A DNA stretch of 64,000 nucleotides from Cyprinodon diabolis (lineage: Eukaryota; Chordata; Actinopteri; Cyprinodontiformes; Cyprinodontidae). Positions 1 to 61,105 of this stretch are shown here, one piece after another; the first letter of the stretch is position 1, and each line of letters begins with the position of its first letter. Location: assembly GCA_030533445.1 (NCBI GenBank), contig CM060069.1:28175337-28239336 (forward strand). The letters are read 5' to 3'. The notes beneath the pieces are model-generated. The model did no database searches. It was not told the origin of the DNA and worked only from the letters and a program-made list of their open reading frames with translations. A program made the position numbers and the translations under genes.

Positions 1-131
1 AGGCAGAGAAGGGTGGGACAGGCGTTTGTGCACTGAGGCTGGTGTTTGGTTTGTTTCTCGGGATTAACAAGGGAGGTAGAGGAGATAAAAGCAGAATTAA
101 AGGGATTGGAGCAGGAAGGTGTGAGCCCACC
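1..131 (+). promoter_or_regulatory. sh2d3c: Probable 5' UTR or proximal promoter of the short SH2D3C transcript
   Basis: Sequence directly upstream of the alternative first exon. It is purine-rich (GGGAGGTAGAGGAGATAAAAG) and contains a GATA-type site, AGATAA, near position 83. There is no clear TATA box and it is not CpG-rich. The transcription start cannot be placed from sequence, and the true promoter may lie left of the window. Confidence 0.4.
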
Positions 132-49230
<49,099 letters not shown>

Positions 49231-49805
49231 CATCTGCCCTGTATCTTCCGATCGCCAAAACACTCTTGTTGCACTTACCACTCACAGTGGTGTGGTTTTG
49301 TTTAGTGCTGAAAACTGGGATGGAGATGATGATGCTGATGTGGACGAGGAGGGAGTGATTGAGGAGGCAGCTATAAGCGCACGAGAACATTTCCTGTTGT
49401 TGGACATGTGTTGCACTCACTGTGGAACAGGAAAAAAAATCCTATGTTCTTCCCTTTGGACTTACCTGCTAAAATATTTAAATCCAAGGGAAAAGCTCTT
49501 CGATGGGAACATTTGTACCATCGACTCTGAGGGCCAAATGAAGCTCCAAAGTATGGCTTCGATCCAGTATAACATCAACACACATCTGTCACCACATAGC
49601 TGGGATGACCATATTCCACCTAGCTCATGAGATGTTCAATCTGTGTGAGTATGCCTGCATCATGAGGTGTACTCCTCCATTTTTATGTCTGTTGTTTAAT
49701 TCATTTTTTTTTTACGAGTATCAAAAAATTGTGGATATTTCTTCATGATGTTCATAAGAGTGCTGATCACAAGGGAACCCTGCAAATAAAATCATTTAAT
49801 ATGGA
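49231..49805 (+). other. sh2d3c: SH2D3C 3' UTR
   Basis: Noncoding sequence after the stop codon, running to just past the first good polyadenylation signal. The open frame at 49292-49630 here is low-complexity (acidic GAT/GAG repeats) and is not a recognisable protein. The true cleavage site is inferred. Confidence 0.7.
49785..49790 (+). terminator. sh2d3c: Polyadenylation signal AATAAA
   Basis: Canonical AATAAA about 555 nt after the SH2D3C stop, the first strong hexamer in the 3' region. Other AATAAA sequences further right lie in repeats or intergenic DNA. Confidence 0.7.
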
Positions 49806-50929
49806 TCAAGCAATCCCATTAAATCCCATTAAAAATGTACCAGGCATGCATTAATAAATGCTGATTTAATGCAACAACTTGAATGTGAGAGCTCAGTGAG
49901 GATAAAGTGACCTTCCCCCTCTTCTGGCTGGCTAAGACATTTCATTTCATAGGTCCTGTGTGCAAAAATTAGCTTGAAGCATTATCGCAAAGACGACTCA
50001 ATGTGGAATATGTGCATTTTAAATTTCGTTAATGAAAGGTTTCACATAGTATGGGAACATTTTTGAACATGTTTTATTTTTTCAAAGCTTGCGAAATTGG
50101 TTGATGCACCAAGACAAATTTTGCTTAATGGCAACTGTGTGTCAGACATATGAAGCATAAAAAAGGAGTCTGTGATAATGTGCTCTTTATGTGGAGAGAT
50201 TCTAATGAGAGTCAGGGAAAGTACACGTCCATCTCGATAAATCAGAATACCATTGAAAAGTTAATTTGTTTCTGTAATCCAGTTCAAAAAGTAAAACGTG
50301 TTTACTAAAAAGATTAATTGCAGTGGCTCTACCAGACGTGACAAACAAAAGCTTACTGGTTGACTGTGGATCAGTGGAAAATCATCATACAACTAAAAAC
50401 TTTTGGAAAGGGGTCCAGCTTCCTCCTGCCACATTTCATTGTGAATATGGGCAAGGAATTCAACCCCCTGTTCTCTACAAATCTTCATATTTGTGTATGG
50501 AGGGCTCACATTTTTGAATTGTAAAGCTCTTAGAGTGGTCAGTTTGACTAGAAAGGCACTGTATGAATTTAGTAGATTTATCATTAGCAAACTGTTTGCA
50601 GAGTGCTGCATCCAAGTAAGACAAAGGGAAATCTAGCAGAAGGATAATGGTCAAGCAGAGGGGATATTTGCAGCACATTTAAAATGTAACTAAAACTGAT
50701 GTTAAACATCTCCACCCCAGACAAATGTGGAAAAATACCACCAAAGTCTTCAAAGCAAGAGACTATCGCCCTATTTACGATACCCCTCTGAAACCGATAC
50801 AGCTTGGATCAGTTAACAGTGCTGAGCTTGGTTCTTACAACCATTACACATAATGCTAGTATGGTTCCTCACCTCCTATCGACGGTCCCAAGATACTACA
50901 GCTCTTAAGGCAGGAATTACGCAAAAAAA

Positions 50930-51108
50930 AATGACGGTGCACATAATTCTTAGGAACTGGATAGGGTCCTCTGCCCAAATTTCATTGAGAGCCTCAGGCT
51001 CTGCAGCATCTCTGCTCAGAGACCCAGAGTGGAAGTCTGTGGGAGTAGGATTCAAACTCAGAACCTGAGGATTCAAAGCTCTATGCCCTAACCACTAGGC
51101 CATTACCC
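50930..51108 (-). mobile_element. tRNA-derived SINE, minus strand
   Basis: Minus-strand A box ATGGCCTAGTGGTTAGGGC (51086-51104) and B box GAGTTTGAATCC (51048-51059) form a tRNA-like head. The body extends left, with an uncertain end. It appears to sit inside a larger old element (about 50755-51530) with GAACCG-type motifs. Confidence 0.75.
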
Positions 51109-52048
51109 AAAAAGGTATTTGGATCTTTGCCTTTGGACTTCCAATAGCAACTTAACCTTGCACCCTTTTTCATTTATTTTTATCTTATGGAACTTTATTG
51201 ATCTCTTAATTGTTATTACACTGAGAAGAAGTTTGTGTTGTGAACAGGTGAAGAGATGTGAATTGCAAAGCTGAACACAGAGGAAAACCCGCAAAATGAG
51301 TCAGCAGACTGTAAATAGGAGATGACGCAGTCTGCTCATATGCATGTATGTTATCAGAGAACCGAGCCACAAATGAACCGTGCTGAACTCTACTGTTGAA
51401 CCGGTACTAGCTTTAGTGCTGTTCGGTTGTGTCTGGCACTGTTCAGTTGCGTTCCATTTACACTCAACAGTTATCTCTGTTACCATGCTCGAACCGTTCT
51501 CAGCATGGTTTCAAAAGAATATTGTAATTGGGGCAAAAAAGGGTCACAGTCTTGTGTGAGGAGCAGCAGTGGGGTTAAAGCTAGAGTGGGGTCAGGATGA
51601 GGTGTAGTGACCTTAAATTTGGTATGGCTAAATAAAAATAAAAACTCTATCCTGACTTAAGGTAATTTAAAAACGCCTGATGATCACTGACTGCCACAGG
51701 AGCCTGTGTCCCAGGTAGATTGTTGTATGGTGCATTCCATTTTGACCCGGCTGAAGAATATGAGCGTCCACTAGCAGAAAACTACAACGCAGTCACCTTG
51801 AAGATTACAGTACATGGGTTCAACTTTTGAGGTGAATTAAATCTTTGAGGATCATGTTTTTGATGACTTTTACATATTTGAAAAATTAAACTGCAATCAA
51901 CAGATTTCAAGTCATGGAGCACTAAGTCGATTTTTGGGCAAATATTGCAAAATTAAAAAGGTTTTCTCTAAATTCTGAAGATTTTCAGAGTAACATAACA
52001 ATAGCAAATTTAAAACCTAAATAATATAATTTCTCAACAAAAAAATAT

Positions 52049-52255
52049 TGAGCCCTGGCATCCTCAAAGTCGGTCCTGGAGGGCCGCTGTCCTGCAGGTT
52101 TTAAAGGTTTCCCTGCTCCACCTCAGCTGATTTACATTAATAGTTGATTAACAGGCTTCTGCTGAAATGCAATCATCAGAATCAGCTGTTCCCAAGCAGA
52201 GAAACCTCTCAAACCTGCAGGACACTCAAGTACCGACTTGGGGATGCATGCTCTA
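52049..52255. mobile_element. Palindromic MITE with CTGTCCTGCAGGTTT arms
   Basis: The left arm AAGTCGGTCCTGGAGGGCCG...TGTCCTGCAGGTTT is matched by a right arm in inverse orientation, CAAGTCGGTACTTG..TGTCCTGCAGGTTT. It is a common noncoding fish element of about 200 bp. Confidence 0.75.
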
Positions 52256-53815
52256 AAGGTTGAATAAACTCAGTAAACCTCTTCAGATCTATGTTTGTCA
52301 ATAAACATACATCCACAAAGCGCCCATACTTTTCCAATGCGCATCTTCAGATTATGCAGCCATGTTTGCTGAACACAGCTCACATCATTCATCCTGCGAA
52401 GATGTGCGGTACCTTTTCCTAAAGGAGAAACTTCACACATACCACTGAGCTCTGTGTCGACCCCCTCCTGCACGTAGATCAGAAGCATATTTGCGAACAG
52501 ACTTCAACAATATCAGAACCTCTCAATTAATTGTGAAATACATATGTAGACCATGGAGGAAGAGAACAATCTGAAAGTGATAGAGCTCTATCTCTCTCTT
52601 CCCTTATGTTAAGCCACTTGTTATCCAAAGAAAACTCCAAACGCATTTTACATGGGGTGACAAGAAAAATGAAAATATTTTTGTTTGGTTCACCGTAGGC
52701 ATAAAGGAGAGCAACAAAATCAAAATGACTTTGTTCCAGTTAAAAATTGTTTACTGTCAGGGATGATTTTTCATTTGTATTGATGCCATGAAATATTCCT
52801 ATTTTCCAAAGATTTAAATCTGGGTTTTTACTTTTCACTGAACCATATCATTAAAATGAAAATAAAGAAGAAAGGGGAATGTTTATCTGTGAATTACAGA
52901 AATAAATTGATATTTCCATGATATTCATCTGTGCTGACATGCAATTGTATGTTGCATTCAATTAATGTTCAGTTCGAATGAAGACTGTATGTTTTCCACT
53001 TAATTAATCAGCAATAGCGCTCAAATAATTGTAACAACGCCTGTTTTATTTTAAAGATTGGTTAAAACTACAGGCTCATTTATTTTTTATTTTTTGCTGT
53101 AATCTAGTCTGAGAGGGCTGGAGCCACTTCTCAGAACTATGCAATCATTTTTGTCAGAAACCCTCAAGTTATTTAAGGAACCATAGTTTTTTTTTTCTTT
53201 TGTGGTCTTCAGAACAGTTGATGAAGGACATACCCAATAGCAATTTCTTGGAGAGGTTCAGTTTATTTGAAATATTTCAGTTGATGTTGGATCCGTGATC
53301 TATTCTGGAATCAGCTGTACCGATGAGACTTGGAGCCACTTTAGTCAGCAAAAAAAGGTAAAAAGACATTACACAGAGGCATGGAGAAATGACGCAGATC
53401 CTGCCTGTATTGTGACCAAGAGGATACCTACTGGCTTAGGTTTCATTAAAAACATTAATGATAATGTGAAGTGCTTTTATTTGTATGAAGTAAACAAAAA
53501 CAAAAAAGTCAGGAAATTATTCAGGACTGATCTCATGTTTCTTTTGTACTGTACATAGTAATTCATTTTTTCAAATAAAACAATTGCTTGTGTCGATGGG
53601 TTTGGCTCTTTATTTAGAAAACAATCAAATGCAATGATTAATAACGTTATCCATTGATTGATAAAAACATTTAAAGCTACAGTGTTTAAGTGTTTCAGTG
53701 ACATCTAGTGGTCAGTGTGCAGCAACATGAATCCCCCACCCCATCACCCACTTGAGGCAGTCATGCTTCTGCCTCCACTTTACCTATCTTGTCTGATGAC
53801 TGTTTTTATATATAC

Positions 53816-53818
<3 letters not shown>

Positions 53819-53901
<83 letters not shown>
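53819..53901. repeat. (AT)n microsatellite
   Basis: About 83 bp of alternating AT, inside the TIR element at 53670. Confidence 0.97.
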
Positions 53902-53904
<3 letters not shown>

Positions 53905-54099
53905 TCACACCATCAAATCAATAAATTCTTTAATGCCGGTGTCTATTTACAATGAAATTGTATTATTAAGTATGAAAACTTAGAGTTTAGAAAGTATCTT
54001 GTTCTGATCACTTTAATCCAAAAGGAAGATAGAAAAAATAATATTGACAAAGAATAAAGCAAGGAATGCTCATAAGAGGTTTAGTAAGTGGCTTTTTAA

Positions 54100-54785
54100 A
54101 AAGTTGTTTTATTTTAGCCCTAGAAGGACAGTTTATCATCCTACCTCCAGACATTGGGCAGCTGCTGCCTCCTCTCAGCCCGCTCCCCTGCTCTGTTTGC
54201 CTACAGACTCCTCTGATCCTCAGTGGTTCTCTTTCACCTAAAGCAGTTAGCCTCTAGAGCCTAGCCTTGGCTCGCCGCTGTCTCTTCTTGCTCTGTCTCC
54301 CTGATTGACTTTTCTGGTGTCCCGCTGTCCTCCTCAGGGTCAACAGCAGCCCCTCTACCTCACCTTCAGCAATCTCTCTGCTCGATGGACTTATCAAATC
54401 TTCCGCTTTCCTTCTTCGATCCTCAGCAGTTAGCCCCAATAGCTTGCCCAGACCAGCCGTAGCCTCTCCTGGGCCTTAAGAGCTTTGTTTGCCTGGGAGG
54501 CTTCTCCGATCTACCAATATGCTTCTAAGCTCTATTCCTAAGCAAGCTGTGGCCCCTAGGCTCCTGAGGGGTGCATGGCTGGGGGCCTCATCCTGGTTCT
54601 GGAGCTCTCTCAGCCACTGTTCTCACACTGATTCCCTGCTGCTCCTGCCTGAGCTCAGGAACACATCTCACCTTACAACTGTTGTCTGGGTGATTCTTCC
54701 CCCTGTTTTGGCTACTCTGACCAAAATAAACATGGAACAAGTGCTGGAGAAAGTTGCAGGTCTGCACAGAAGAAAAAAAAAAATA
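54100..54785. other. GC-richer segment ending in an A-run, unidentified
   Basis: A C/T-rich stretch quite unlike the surrounding AT-rich DNA, ending in AATAAACATGG and then an A-run at about 54771-54781. It could be retrocopy-derived or the interior of the surrounding element. The longest minus-strand frame (54254-54439) is rich in Arg/Lys and matches nothing I know. Confidence 0.4.
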
Positions 54786-57700
54786 ATAATCAAAAACGCA
54801 ACAACCGGCACTTGAGATTGTTCATCTTCATAATGCCCAGCCAGTTAGCAGTCGTGGCCAGTGTAAGCCTAGTTTACATAGATAATTTTGCAAATAGCAG
54901 TTTATTCGGATATAGATTTTTTACCTAACTTGGTGCTGTATGAACATACAGCAGCACACTCTGGTTTCTCTGACGTTTAAGGAATGGAAATGTCTTAAGA
55001 GCCGTACTGAACAAAATTTTGTTTTGTATACTCTCTGTGAAGCGCAAAGATGTTTGCCTCCATAAATGCGCAACCCCCTCCTATGTAATTATAAATAGCA
55101 CTTTCTAAGGCAATGCAAACATAAAGATTGAGACTTTCAGTTCGTAGATGATGATAAATTATATTATTGTGTATTACATTTCTGTCAGTGAATCCCTTCA
55201 TTATCACAAACTGTAGCTTTGAAATCACCTCAGCAGTTTCCCCCTGTTCTATGTAATACACATAAACGGCCAGCAGAGAGCGACATTCCCTTTTGAATGG
55301 TCCATATAGGTGCATAATTCCTGTTTATTAAACTTCCTTGTAGATTTAATATTGCCTTGGTTGGTGCACACATGTGGACTTCATTTAACAGTCTGTTTAT
55401 ATTTTGAAAGGTTAAAGTGCAGGAAACAAACACATCAAAGATAAAATAGGTGTTGAATGCATGCATGCTCCTTGAAGCCTAACACATTGCTTTGCAGATA
55501 GAGCCGTTGCAAAGGCAGTGGGGGGGAAGAACAGACAGATGGAGAGGGTGTGTGTATGAGGTCATATAGATGCACGTGTGCCCCTATGTTCATTTGTGCA
55601 TTAATGTGTGCATTTGTGAACTTGAGTGCAGAGATGGGCTATAACACAGCAGTTTCTGAATTTCTGCTGTTTTAGCTTATTTTCTGCATGTATCTCTCAA
55701 AGTACTGAGCAAAATTTTTCATAACACTTAATTTCCTTTATAAAACACAACAGTTTATTGAGTGAAGTCTTATCAGAAAACAGTAGGAAAAGAGCAGCAT
55801 CATGTAGATCAAGGAACAAAGTTGATGGGTCAAAGATAAAGTTGTGGAGAAATTAAACCAGGGTGAGGTTCAACACTAATATTCAAAGCTTTGAACATAT
55901 GATGGCGCACTCTTTAGTTCTTCATTCAGAATGGAAATAGTTTGGTACAGCTTCAAACCCTTGCTACCTAATCTCCCCTTGTAAAGTGACTGGCTTGGAA
56001 AGTGGAGCTATAATCAGAGAGGCCACTAGAAGATCTACAGCTCAGGTGGGGATATATGTGGAAAACATCCATTTCTTTTTTTTTTTATCCAAAAATCTGA
56101 CCTATATAGAAGAGTGAATTGAAGAAAGCAATAAAAAAAAAAAAACATTTTAACAGCTTGCCACAAACCATGTAGGGAACAGTTAAAATATAAGAAAGAA
56201 GGTACTCCAGTTTGATTAAACTGACTTGCAGCTTTTTGGCCTGCATGCAAAGAACAATACAAATACCAAACTATCTATTTTCTATGCCTTTGTGACATGA
56301 TCATTTAGTTCTTGTTAGACTTTGGCTGTTTGTTCAATCCCACATTAAATGAAACAGTCCATCAATGAAAACCTGGTCTATCTTTGTGCTTTTGGAGGTG
56401 TCTTAGCAAATCATCCTTGCAGAAAAAAACTAAAATTCTATTCTGCTCTGAAAAAAAACACCATATCTAAAGTGAAAGATGTCCATTGGAAGTTGGATGG
56501 CGCTAAAGAAAGTGCTATGCTGGAAGACAAATTGTGAATAGCTTCAGACTGAAGCTGAAGTCCTACGTTTTTGTTAAATGAAAAAAATCAGAACAAATAA
56601 TTATATACTTCTTTCAAAATAATGTTTTCATGTATATCTATCACATCTAATCCCATTATAAAAAATAAAGAAATTAAGAGTTTATGCAGAAAAAAAATGT
56701 ATGCTGGGTAAAAGGAAACGCTTTATTAAACCACCCCAACATAACAGAGTATGAAACTATGAAACATAATAGGACGCCTCATAATCTGCTACAGACAATA
56801 CGATATAGCCCTTTTCTTTTGTCCCCCTTTCTATGTGGTTTTATAGGCGTAACATGTGATGGATGTAATCTTTAAGAGGATTCTCTCTGCTTGCTATCAT
56901 GGTATGTGTTAATTTCAGCTCTTTATTTTTTCATATGGAAGCAGACCAGAGATCTCTTGGACCTGCCATCCAATCATAATCAATTCACTCCCTAATCCCC
57001 ACCACCACCACCAATCCTGCTTTTATAGCTAATCTGCCATGTTGGTCATTGTCATCTGATCATGTGTGACCTTGGTCGCTCTATAGCTGGTGCAGGCAGA
57101 GTAGCTCTAATGTACATTTACTTTTTTTTTCTCTTGGTGGATTTCAGGTTTATCCAAAAATGTCCAGCCATCAAAGGACGTGTAACTTGTTAAATACACC
57201 TTGGTTTTAGCTTTAGGTCAAAATACTTTAAAAAAAATACATCCAGAATACGTTAAGGATTAGAAACTGAAGTGTTTGCTCTTATGACGGTGAGGAAATA
57301 AATGAAATGAGAGCAGGTTGGTGAAAATGTAAAACACCTTCCTTTAAACCTATCCCACTGTAGCTTAACAAATACGACACAACATACAAAAATGATGTGG
57401 TTCTTCGGGGACAATTCACTTTTTCATGGATATAAATACCAATCCTTGAATCCCTTTGCCTCCCTCTGAGATTGGTCCCAGCAAAGACAAAAATAAAATC
57501 ATCATGTCTTTATTATTTTCCAAAACTATACTGAAGCCTCAGCTGTCAGTAGGCCTCCTCACCCAAACCTCACCCTTCCCTCACCCCCGCCAGGCCCAGC
57601 TCGATCTGTCTGTGTTCGCTCCTCATTAACACATGAATACAGACAAGGAAGGGGCCTGCTATGGCGTGGACGCCAACAGAAGGCAGCAGATTTGCAATTC

Positions 57701-58474
57701 AAACTGCTGACCATCAACACCCCCACCCATCTCAACCCCTGCTTCATCTCTGGGGTACTCTGAGGTTCAGACTGTCTGCAGGATGATTGATAATGTGCGT
57801 ACGGAGAGCGAGAAGGACTGAGTGGACAGATGTGGTGTCACTGTTTTACGTCATACCGTTGCTTTGCAAAGCCAGTATATTCTATCGTTGCACTACTACA
57901 CTTAGCAATAAATTTATTGCTGTTGTTAATGTTTTGTTCAATACTAAGTAGGAGAAAAAAGACACTTTGAGATAAGTCTGGAAGAACATGAATTTGATAT
58001 CAGACTCCATTAAGATGGTTGCCAGAGGATTTGACAAAGATTTTGTGTGTAATATTTAAGGCAGCTAGAGACAAAATACAGAGATCTGTGAAAGGAATCA
58101 GTGTCAAAGCATCAGGACAGAAATAAAAACACATTTTGCTAAAAAACAGAAAAAATTAATGAAAACGTATCGGTTGTAATTCCGAAAGAAAATCAGAGGG
58201 ACTTTAGATTGTCCACATTTCTCAACCATATTAATCATTTCTATGACATAACATGGGATTAACCCACTGCTGAAGTTGTACTGTAGTAGTAGTAATGATA
58301 AAGTTAGGAAACAACTTTGGTTTCGAAAAGACCCAAAGTTCTCTAAATAAACCCAGTTTTTAAATAAATGATTTTATTATTAAGGATAAGAGAAAATCTA
58401 AACCTACACAATCTTGAAAATTTGGGCCACCCTTAGAAGCAAATACTGCAGTAAAGCATAAATTGCAAAGAGTC

Positions 58475-58854
58475 TTAAACAGCAATATGGAGGAGTTTTG
58501 ACTCATCTTTGCGAAATTGTTTTAATTCAGCCCAATTTGGAGGTTTTGCAAGCATTAACAACCTCTTTGACTGGATTACTGGAAAATATTTACTTTGCCA
58601 ACCAGAGATGGACCTGCTGCTGTGTTTTGGTTCACTCCCATGCAGCAAAACCCAGGTTTGTTTCAGCTTGAGATCACAAACAGATAGCCAGACATTCTCA
58701 TGGTTTCCTTTTCTCGCAAGATGTTCTCCAGGTTCTGACATAGAAGAACAGCCCAGACCATCACATTACCACCGGCATATTCTACTGATGCAAAAAAAAA
58801 ATACGGAATCAGAAGGAAGTTGTTCCTTTTGCTAAAAGCCAAATTCAGAATTTC
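58475..58854 (-). pseudogene. Tc1/mariner transposase remnant
   Basis: Two minus-strand frames hold pieces of a Tc1-type transposase: VEYAGGNVMVWAVLL (family core YGGGSVMVWG) and SVCDLKLKQTWVLLHGSEPK (family DLKLKRTWVLQQDNDPKH), then WAELKQFRKDE. The frame is broken between the pieces. The catalytic Asp of the DNDPKH block is replaced (GSEPKH) and the DLNPIE block is lost. It is inactive. A solo LTR begins at its right edge. Confidence 0.8.
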
Positions 58855-59304
58855 TGTCATGATCTTGGCACTGATGACTGGAATATTAGTTACCTCTGCG
58901 ATATTCTGATCTGGACATCGACTTCGTCACCTGCTCTGGATTCTGCTTCTGGACTCTTCTGCTCTTCTGCATCTGATGGCTTCTGCTCGTCAGTCTGCTT
59001 GCCTCATTCCTGGGACACTAGGAGGCTCCCGCCTTAGTCTGTGGAGAAATCATCCGACTGAATCCCAATCCTTCTTCTGGGCACAGACGGAACTAAGAAC
59101 CAGGTTAGTGACTCACATGCTCGTTATTGTTCCCCATCTGAGTCTACTGGTCACTAACCTGAGTATTTATCTCTACCAAGAATTTAGCAAGCCGGTCCCT
59201 GCTTGACGAGCCACGCAATCCTGAGCAGACAATAAAATGTTTCACTTTTAAATAAACCTGTTCTGTCTGCCTGAATTCTGGTTCCTATTTTCTGAGCCTT
59301 GACA
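58855..59304 (+). mobile_element. Solo LTR, second family, plus orientation
   Basis: A 450-bp unit from TGTCATGATCTTGG to GCCTTGACA, flanked by ATTTC and ATTGC, a 5-bp duplication with one mismatch. It has a TATA-like GAGTATTTATC and AATAAA signals close to the right end. It differs in sequence from the LTRs at 15633 and 26486. Confidence 0.72.
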
Positions 59305-59509
59305 ATTGCATCTCACCAGTATTTGGTATTATTATTATTATTTAAAAAAAATGTGCTTCAACAGATAAATACCTTCCCAACAATGACCATCTGCTTCACT
59401 GTCTTCCAGTCAGATGTCCATGTTCACCACAGTACAGAGACTGACCTTGTCAAGGTGTTGCATGACATCAGTCATGCACACACACCAAAGGACAGTTTAG
59501 AAACCTCAG

Positions 59510-59605
59510 TTAGTAAAAAACCCACTCATGCATGGGGAGAATATACAAACTCCATGCAGAAAGACCCTGGGCCAGGAATCAAACCCGGGACCTGGTTTGA
59601 TTCCT

Positions 59606-59606
<1 letters not shown>
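59510..59606 (-). mobile_element. Abundant teleost dispersed repeat, 5' part, minus
   Basis: The reverse complement reads CTTTCTGCATGGAGTTTGTA and TTCTCCCCATGCATGAGTGG, the 5' half of the family seen at 15175. It abuts an (AT)n run. Confidence 0.7.

Positions 59607-59607
<1 letters not shown>

Positions 59608-59662
<55 letters not shown>
59608..59662. repeat. (TA)n microsatellite
   Basis: About 55 bp of uninterrupted alternating TA. Confidence 0.97.
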
Positions 59663-59666
<4 letters not shown>

Positions 59667-60149
59667 TTTTCCCTACCAAAACAGTGCGTAAAAGAGAAAA
59701 ACTGATGGATTTTTCGTGCATTGGGAATTTTTTTTATTTTTAGGAATATATATATATTTTTTACATGTTATTTACATAAGTTAAGGCAAAAACTACATTT
59801 TACTTGTGTACTTAAGCATAATATAGAACCTATGCTTTTTTACTTTTATATAGGTAAAAGAGTGCTACTTTTACTTTTAACATATACCTTGTCTTACACA
59901 GGAATTTGTTTCTTTAATCAAATAAAGTCAGTAGGTATACTTAGGTCTATTTTATTGCAATGATCCAACAAAAATGAAAAAAATAAGTTTTACAGATAAT
60001 AAATTATAAAATGTATCCAATATCTAATAGGTAAAGTAACCATTCTGATTAAAACAATAGAGAAAACGATGGAAAATATCGACATGAAAACCTTGCCATG
60101 CATTATTCCTATCATTTCACTCGAGAAGTAAAGCTTCCCTTCAGATTGA

Positions 60150-60230
60150 CGGTAACCATGGACACAGCACGCGGTGTGAACACGTTACTTCCGCTTTATC
60201 CGTCCATCACTTCCTGCATGCGCAGACAAC
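60150..60230 (+). promoter_or_regulatory. urm1: URM1 promoter region with ETS-like and NRF1-like sites
   Basis: Directly upstream of the URM1 ATG are two ETS-type cores, ACTTCCGC (60187-60194) and ACTTCCTG (60209-60216), and an NRF1-like half-palindrome TGCATGCGCA (60215-60224). Several CpGs lie in an otherwise CpG-poor area and there is no TATA box. This is a usual layout for a housekeeping gene. The start site is inferred. Confidence 0.6.
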
Positions 60231-60265
60231 ATGGCAGCCCCCGTTGCTGTTCATCTGGAGTTTGG
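60231..60265 (+). CDS. urm1: URM1 exon 1 (ubiquitin-related modifier 1)
   Basis: URM1 is a small beta-grasp protein that is thiocarboxylated at its C-terminal Gly-Gly. It supplies sulfur for 2-thiolation of the wobble uridine of cytosolic tRNAs (with MOCS3 and the CTU1/CTU2 complex) and can also modify proteins. Exon 1 encodes MAAPVAVHLEF plus two bases of a Gly codon and ends at donor GTAGGT (60266). The next GT downstream (GTAAAT) would leave an in-frame TAG in the exon, so it is excluded. The start context is ACAACATGG. Joined to exon 2 it reads MAAPVAVHLEFGGGAELLF, close to vertebrate URM1. Confidence 0.93.
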
Positions 60266-60522
60266 GTAGGTAAATTATAAGTAGTTGCGATTATTTACCG
60301 TAAATGTTTTTCGTATTCTGAAATGCGCACTGTTAAATGTTTCCTTTCAGCATATTTCCAGTGTAAACCGTGAGTTTACGGTCGTTAAACGCTACTGGGA
60401 GGCTGAAATAAAAAGAAAACAGCTTCTCAGAGCAACAGCACAACAGAACGTAGAATTTACTCTGGAGATTGACTTAAATATTCGCTCCTTCTAGTCTCAT
60501 TTTACATCCCTTCTGATTTTAA

Positions 60523-60715
60523 ATAAGCTGATACAAAGAGTCAGCACTGCTCCTATGTATCCATAGATAGCAATTTCTGAGGCAACAACAAAAATAAATA
60601 TTGAGAATTTCATGTTTTAGATGATAATATAAAATATATTAATGTAAAATAAAATACATTAAATTACAGTAAACTGTAAACCCCTGTAGGTTTTACATAT
60701 TGGAGCTTTAATTTG
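60523..60715 (-). mobile_element. Partial copy of the TTAAAGCT-end element
   Basis: TCCTATGTATCCATAGATAG, CAATTTCTGAGGCAA and GATGATAATATAA parallel 55078-55165 and, inverted, 7730-7850. It ends TTGGAGCTTTAATT. Only the one end of the element is present. Confidence 0.6.
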
Positions 60716-61105
60716 AAGTTTAAAACAAGTGATAAAAAGAAACGCTTGTTTTTAACAAGACAAATTGTCATAGTTAGGACATTTTTATTCGGGTGGAATA
60801 AGTTGGAGAATAGAAAAATAGCCTAGTCTCATTATGTGGCCATGTTATGATGAGTAACGTCCAGCATTTTATCCTACACTAAATATACCATTAATGGATG
60901 TTTCAGAAATAATTACTTTAGCATATTACAATACCCTGTTTTTTTTTTTTACTGCAGATATGTGCATTTTATTGACAGACAGTAGTTATTTATAATGCCA
61001 CCAAAAACAACTTTCATCACTATCAAACTCTGGGACCATGACTTTCAAATTAATTTTAAACTGAACTTCAGTTGAACTGTTTCCTCTTTTGCTGCTTAAG
61101 AAGTT

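Larger units (their letters stand above)
53670..55217 (-). mobile_element. Long TIR element, same family as 7692-8189
   Basis: The left end TTTAAAGCTACAGTG and GTGCAGCAACATGAA match the right end of 7692-8189 reversed. The right end (CATCATCTACGAA, ACTGTAGCTTTGAA) matches its left end. The middle holds an (AT)n block and a C/T-rich segment (54100-54780) absent from the short copy. That both ends belong to one insertion is an inference. Confidence 0.55.
49806..60149. other. Intergenic region SH2D3C-URM1
   Basis: About 10.3 kb between two genes on the same strand. Repeats are listed separately. I recognise nothing in 49806-50750, 52260-53650, 55220-58470 and 59663-60149. The segment 57530-57850 is somewhat GC-richer and unlike the repeats, but carries no recognisable gene. 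Confidence 0.8.

Noticed and set aside
42..131. Upstream in-frame ATG extending SH2D3C exon 1
   Set aside because: The frame is open, but the added residues match nothing, and the ATG at 132 has the better context and is where the conserved peptide begins.
49292..49630. 112-codon frame after the SH2D3C stop
   Set aside because: Starts in the 3' UTR with acidic codon repeats and no family match.
59299..59691. 130-codon frame
   Set aside because: Crosses an LTR edge, a dispersed repeat and an AT microsatellite; not a gene.
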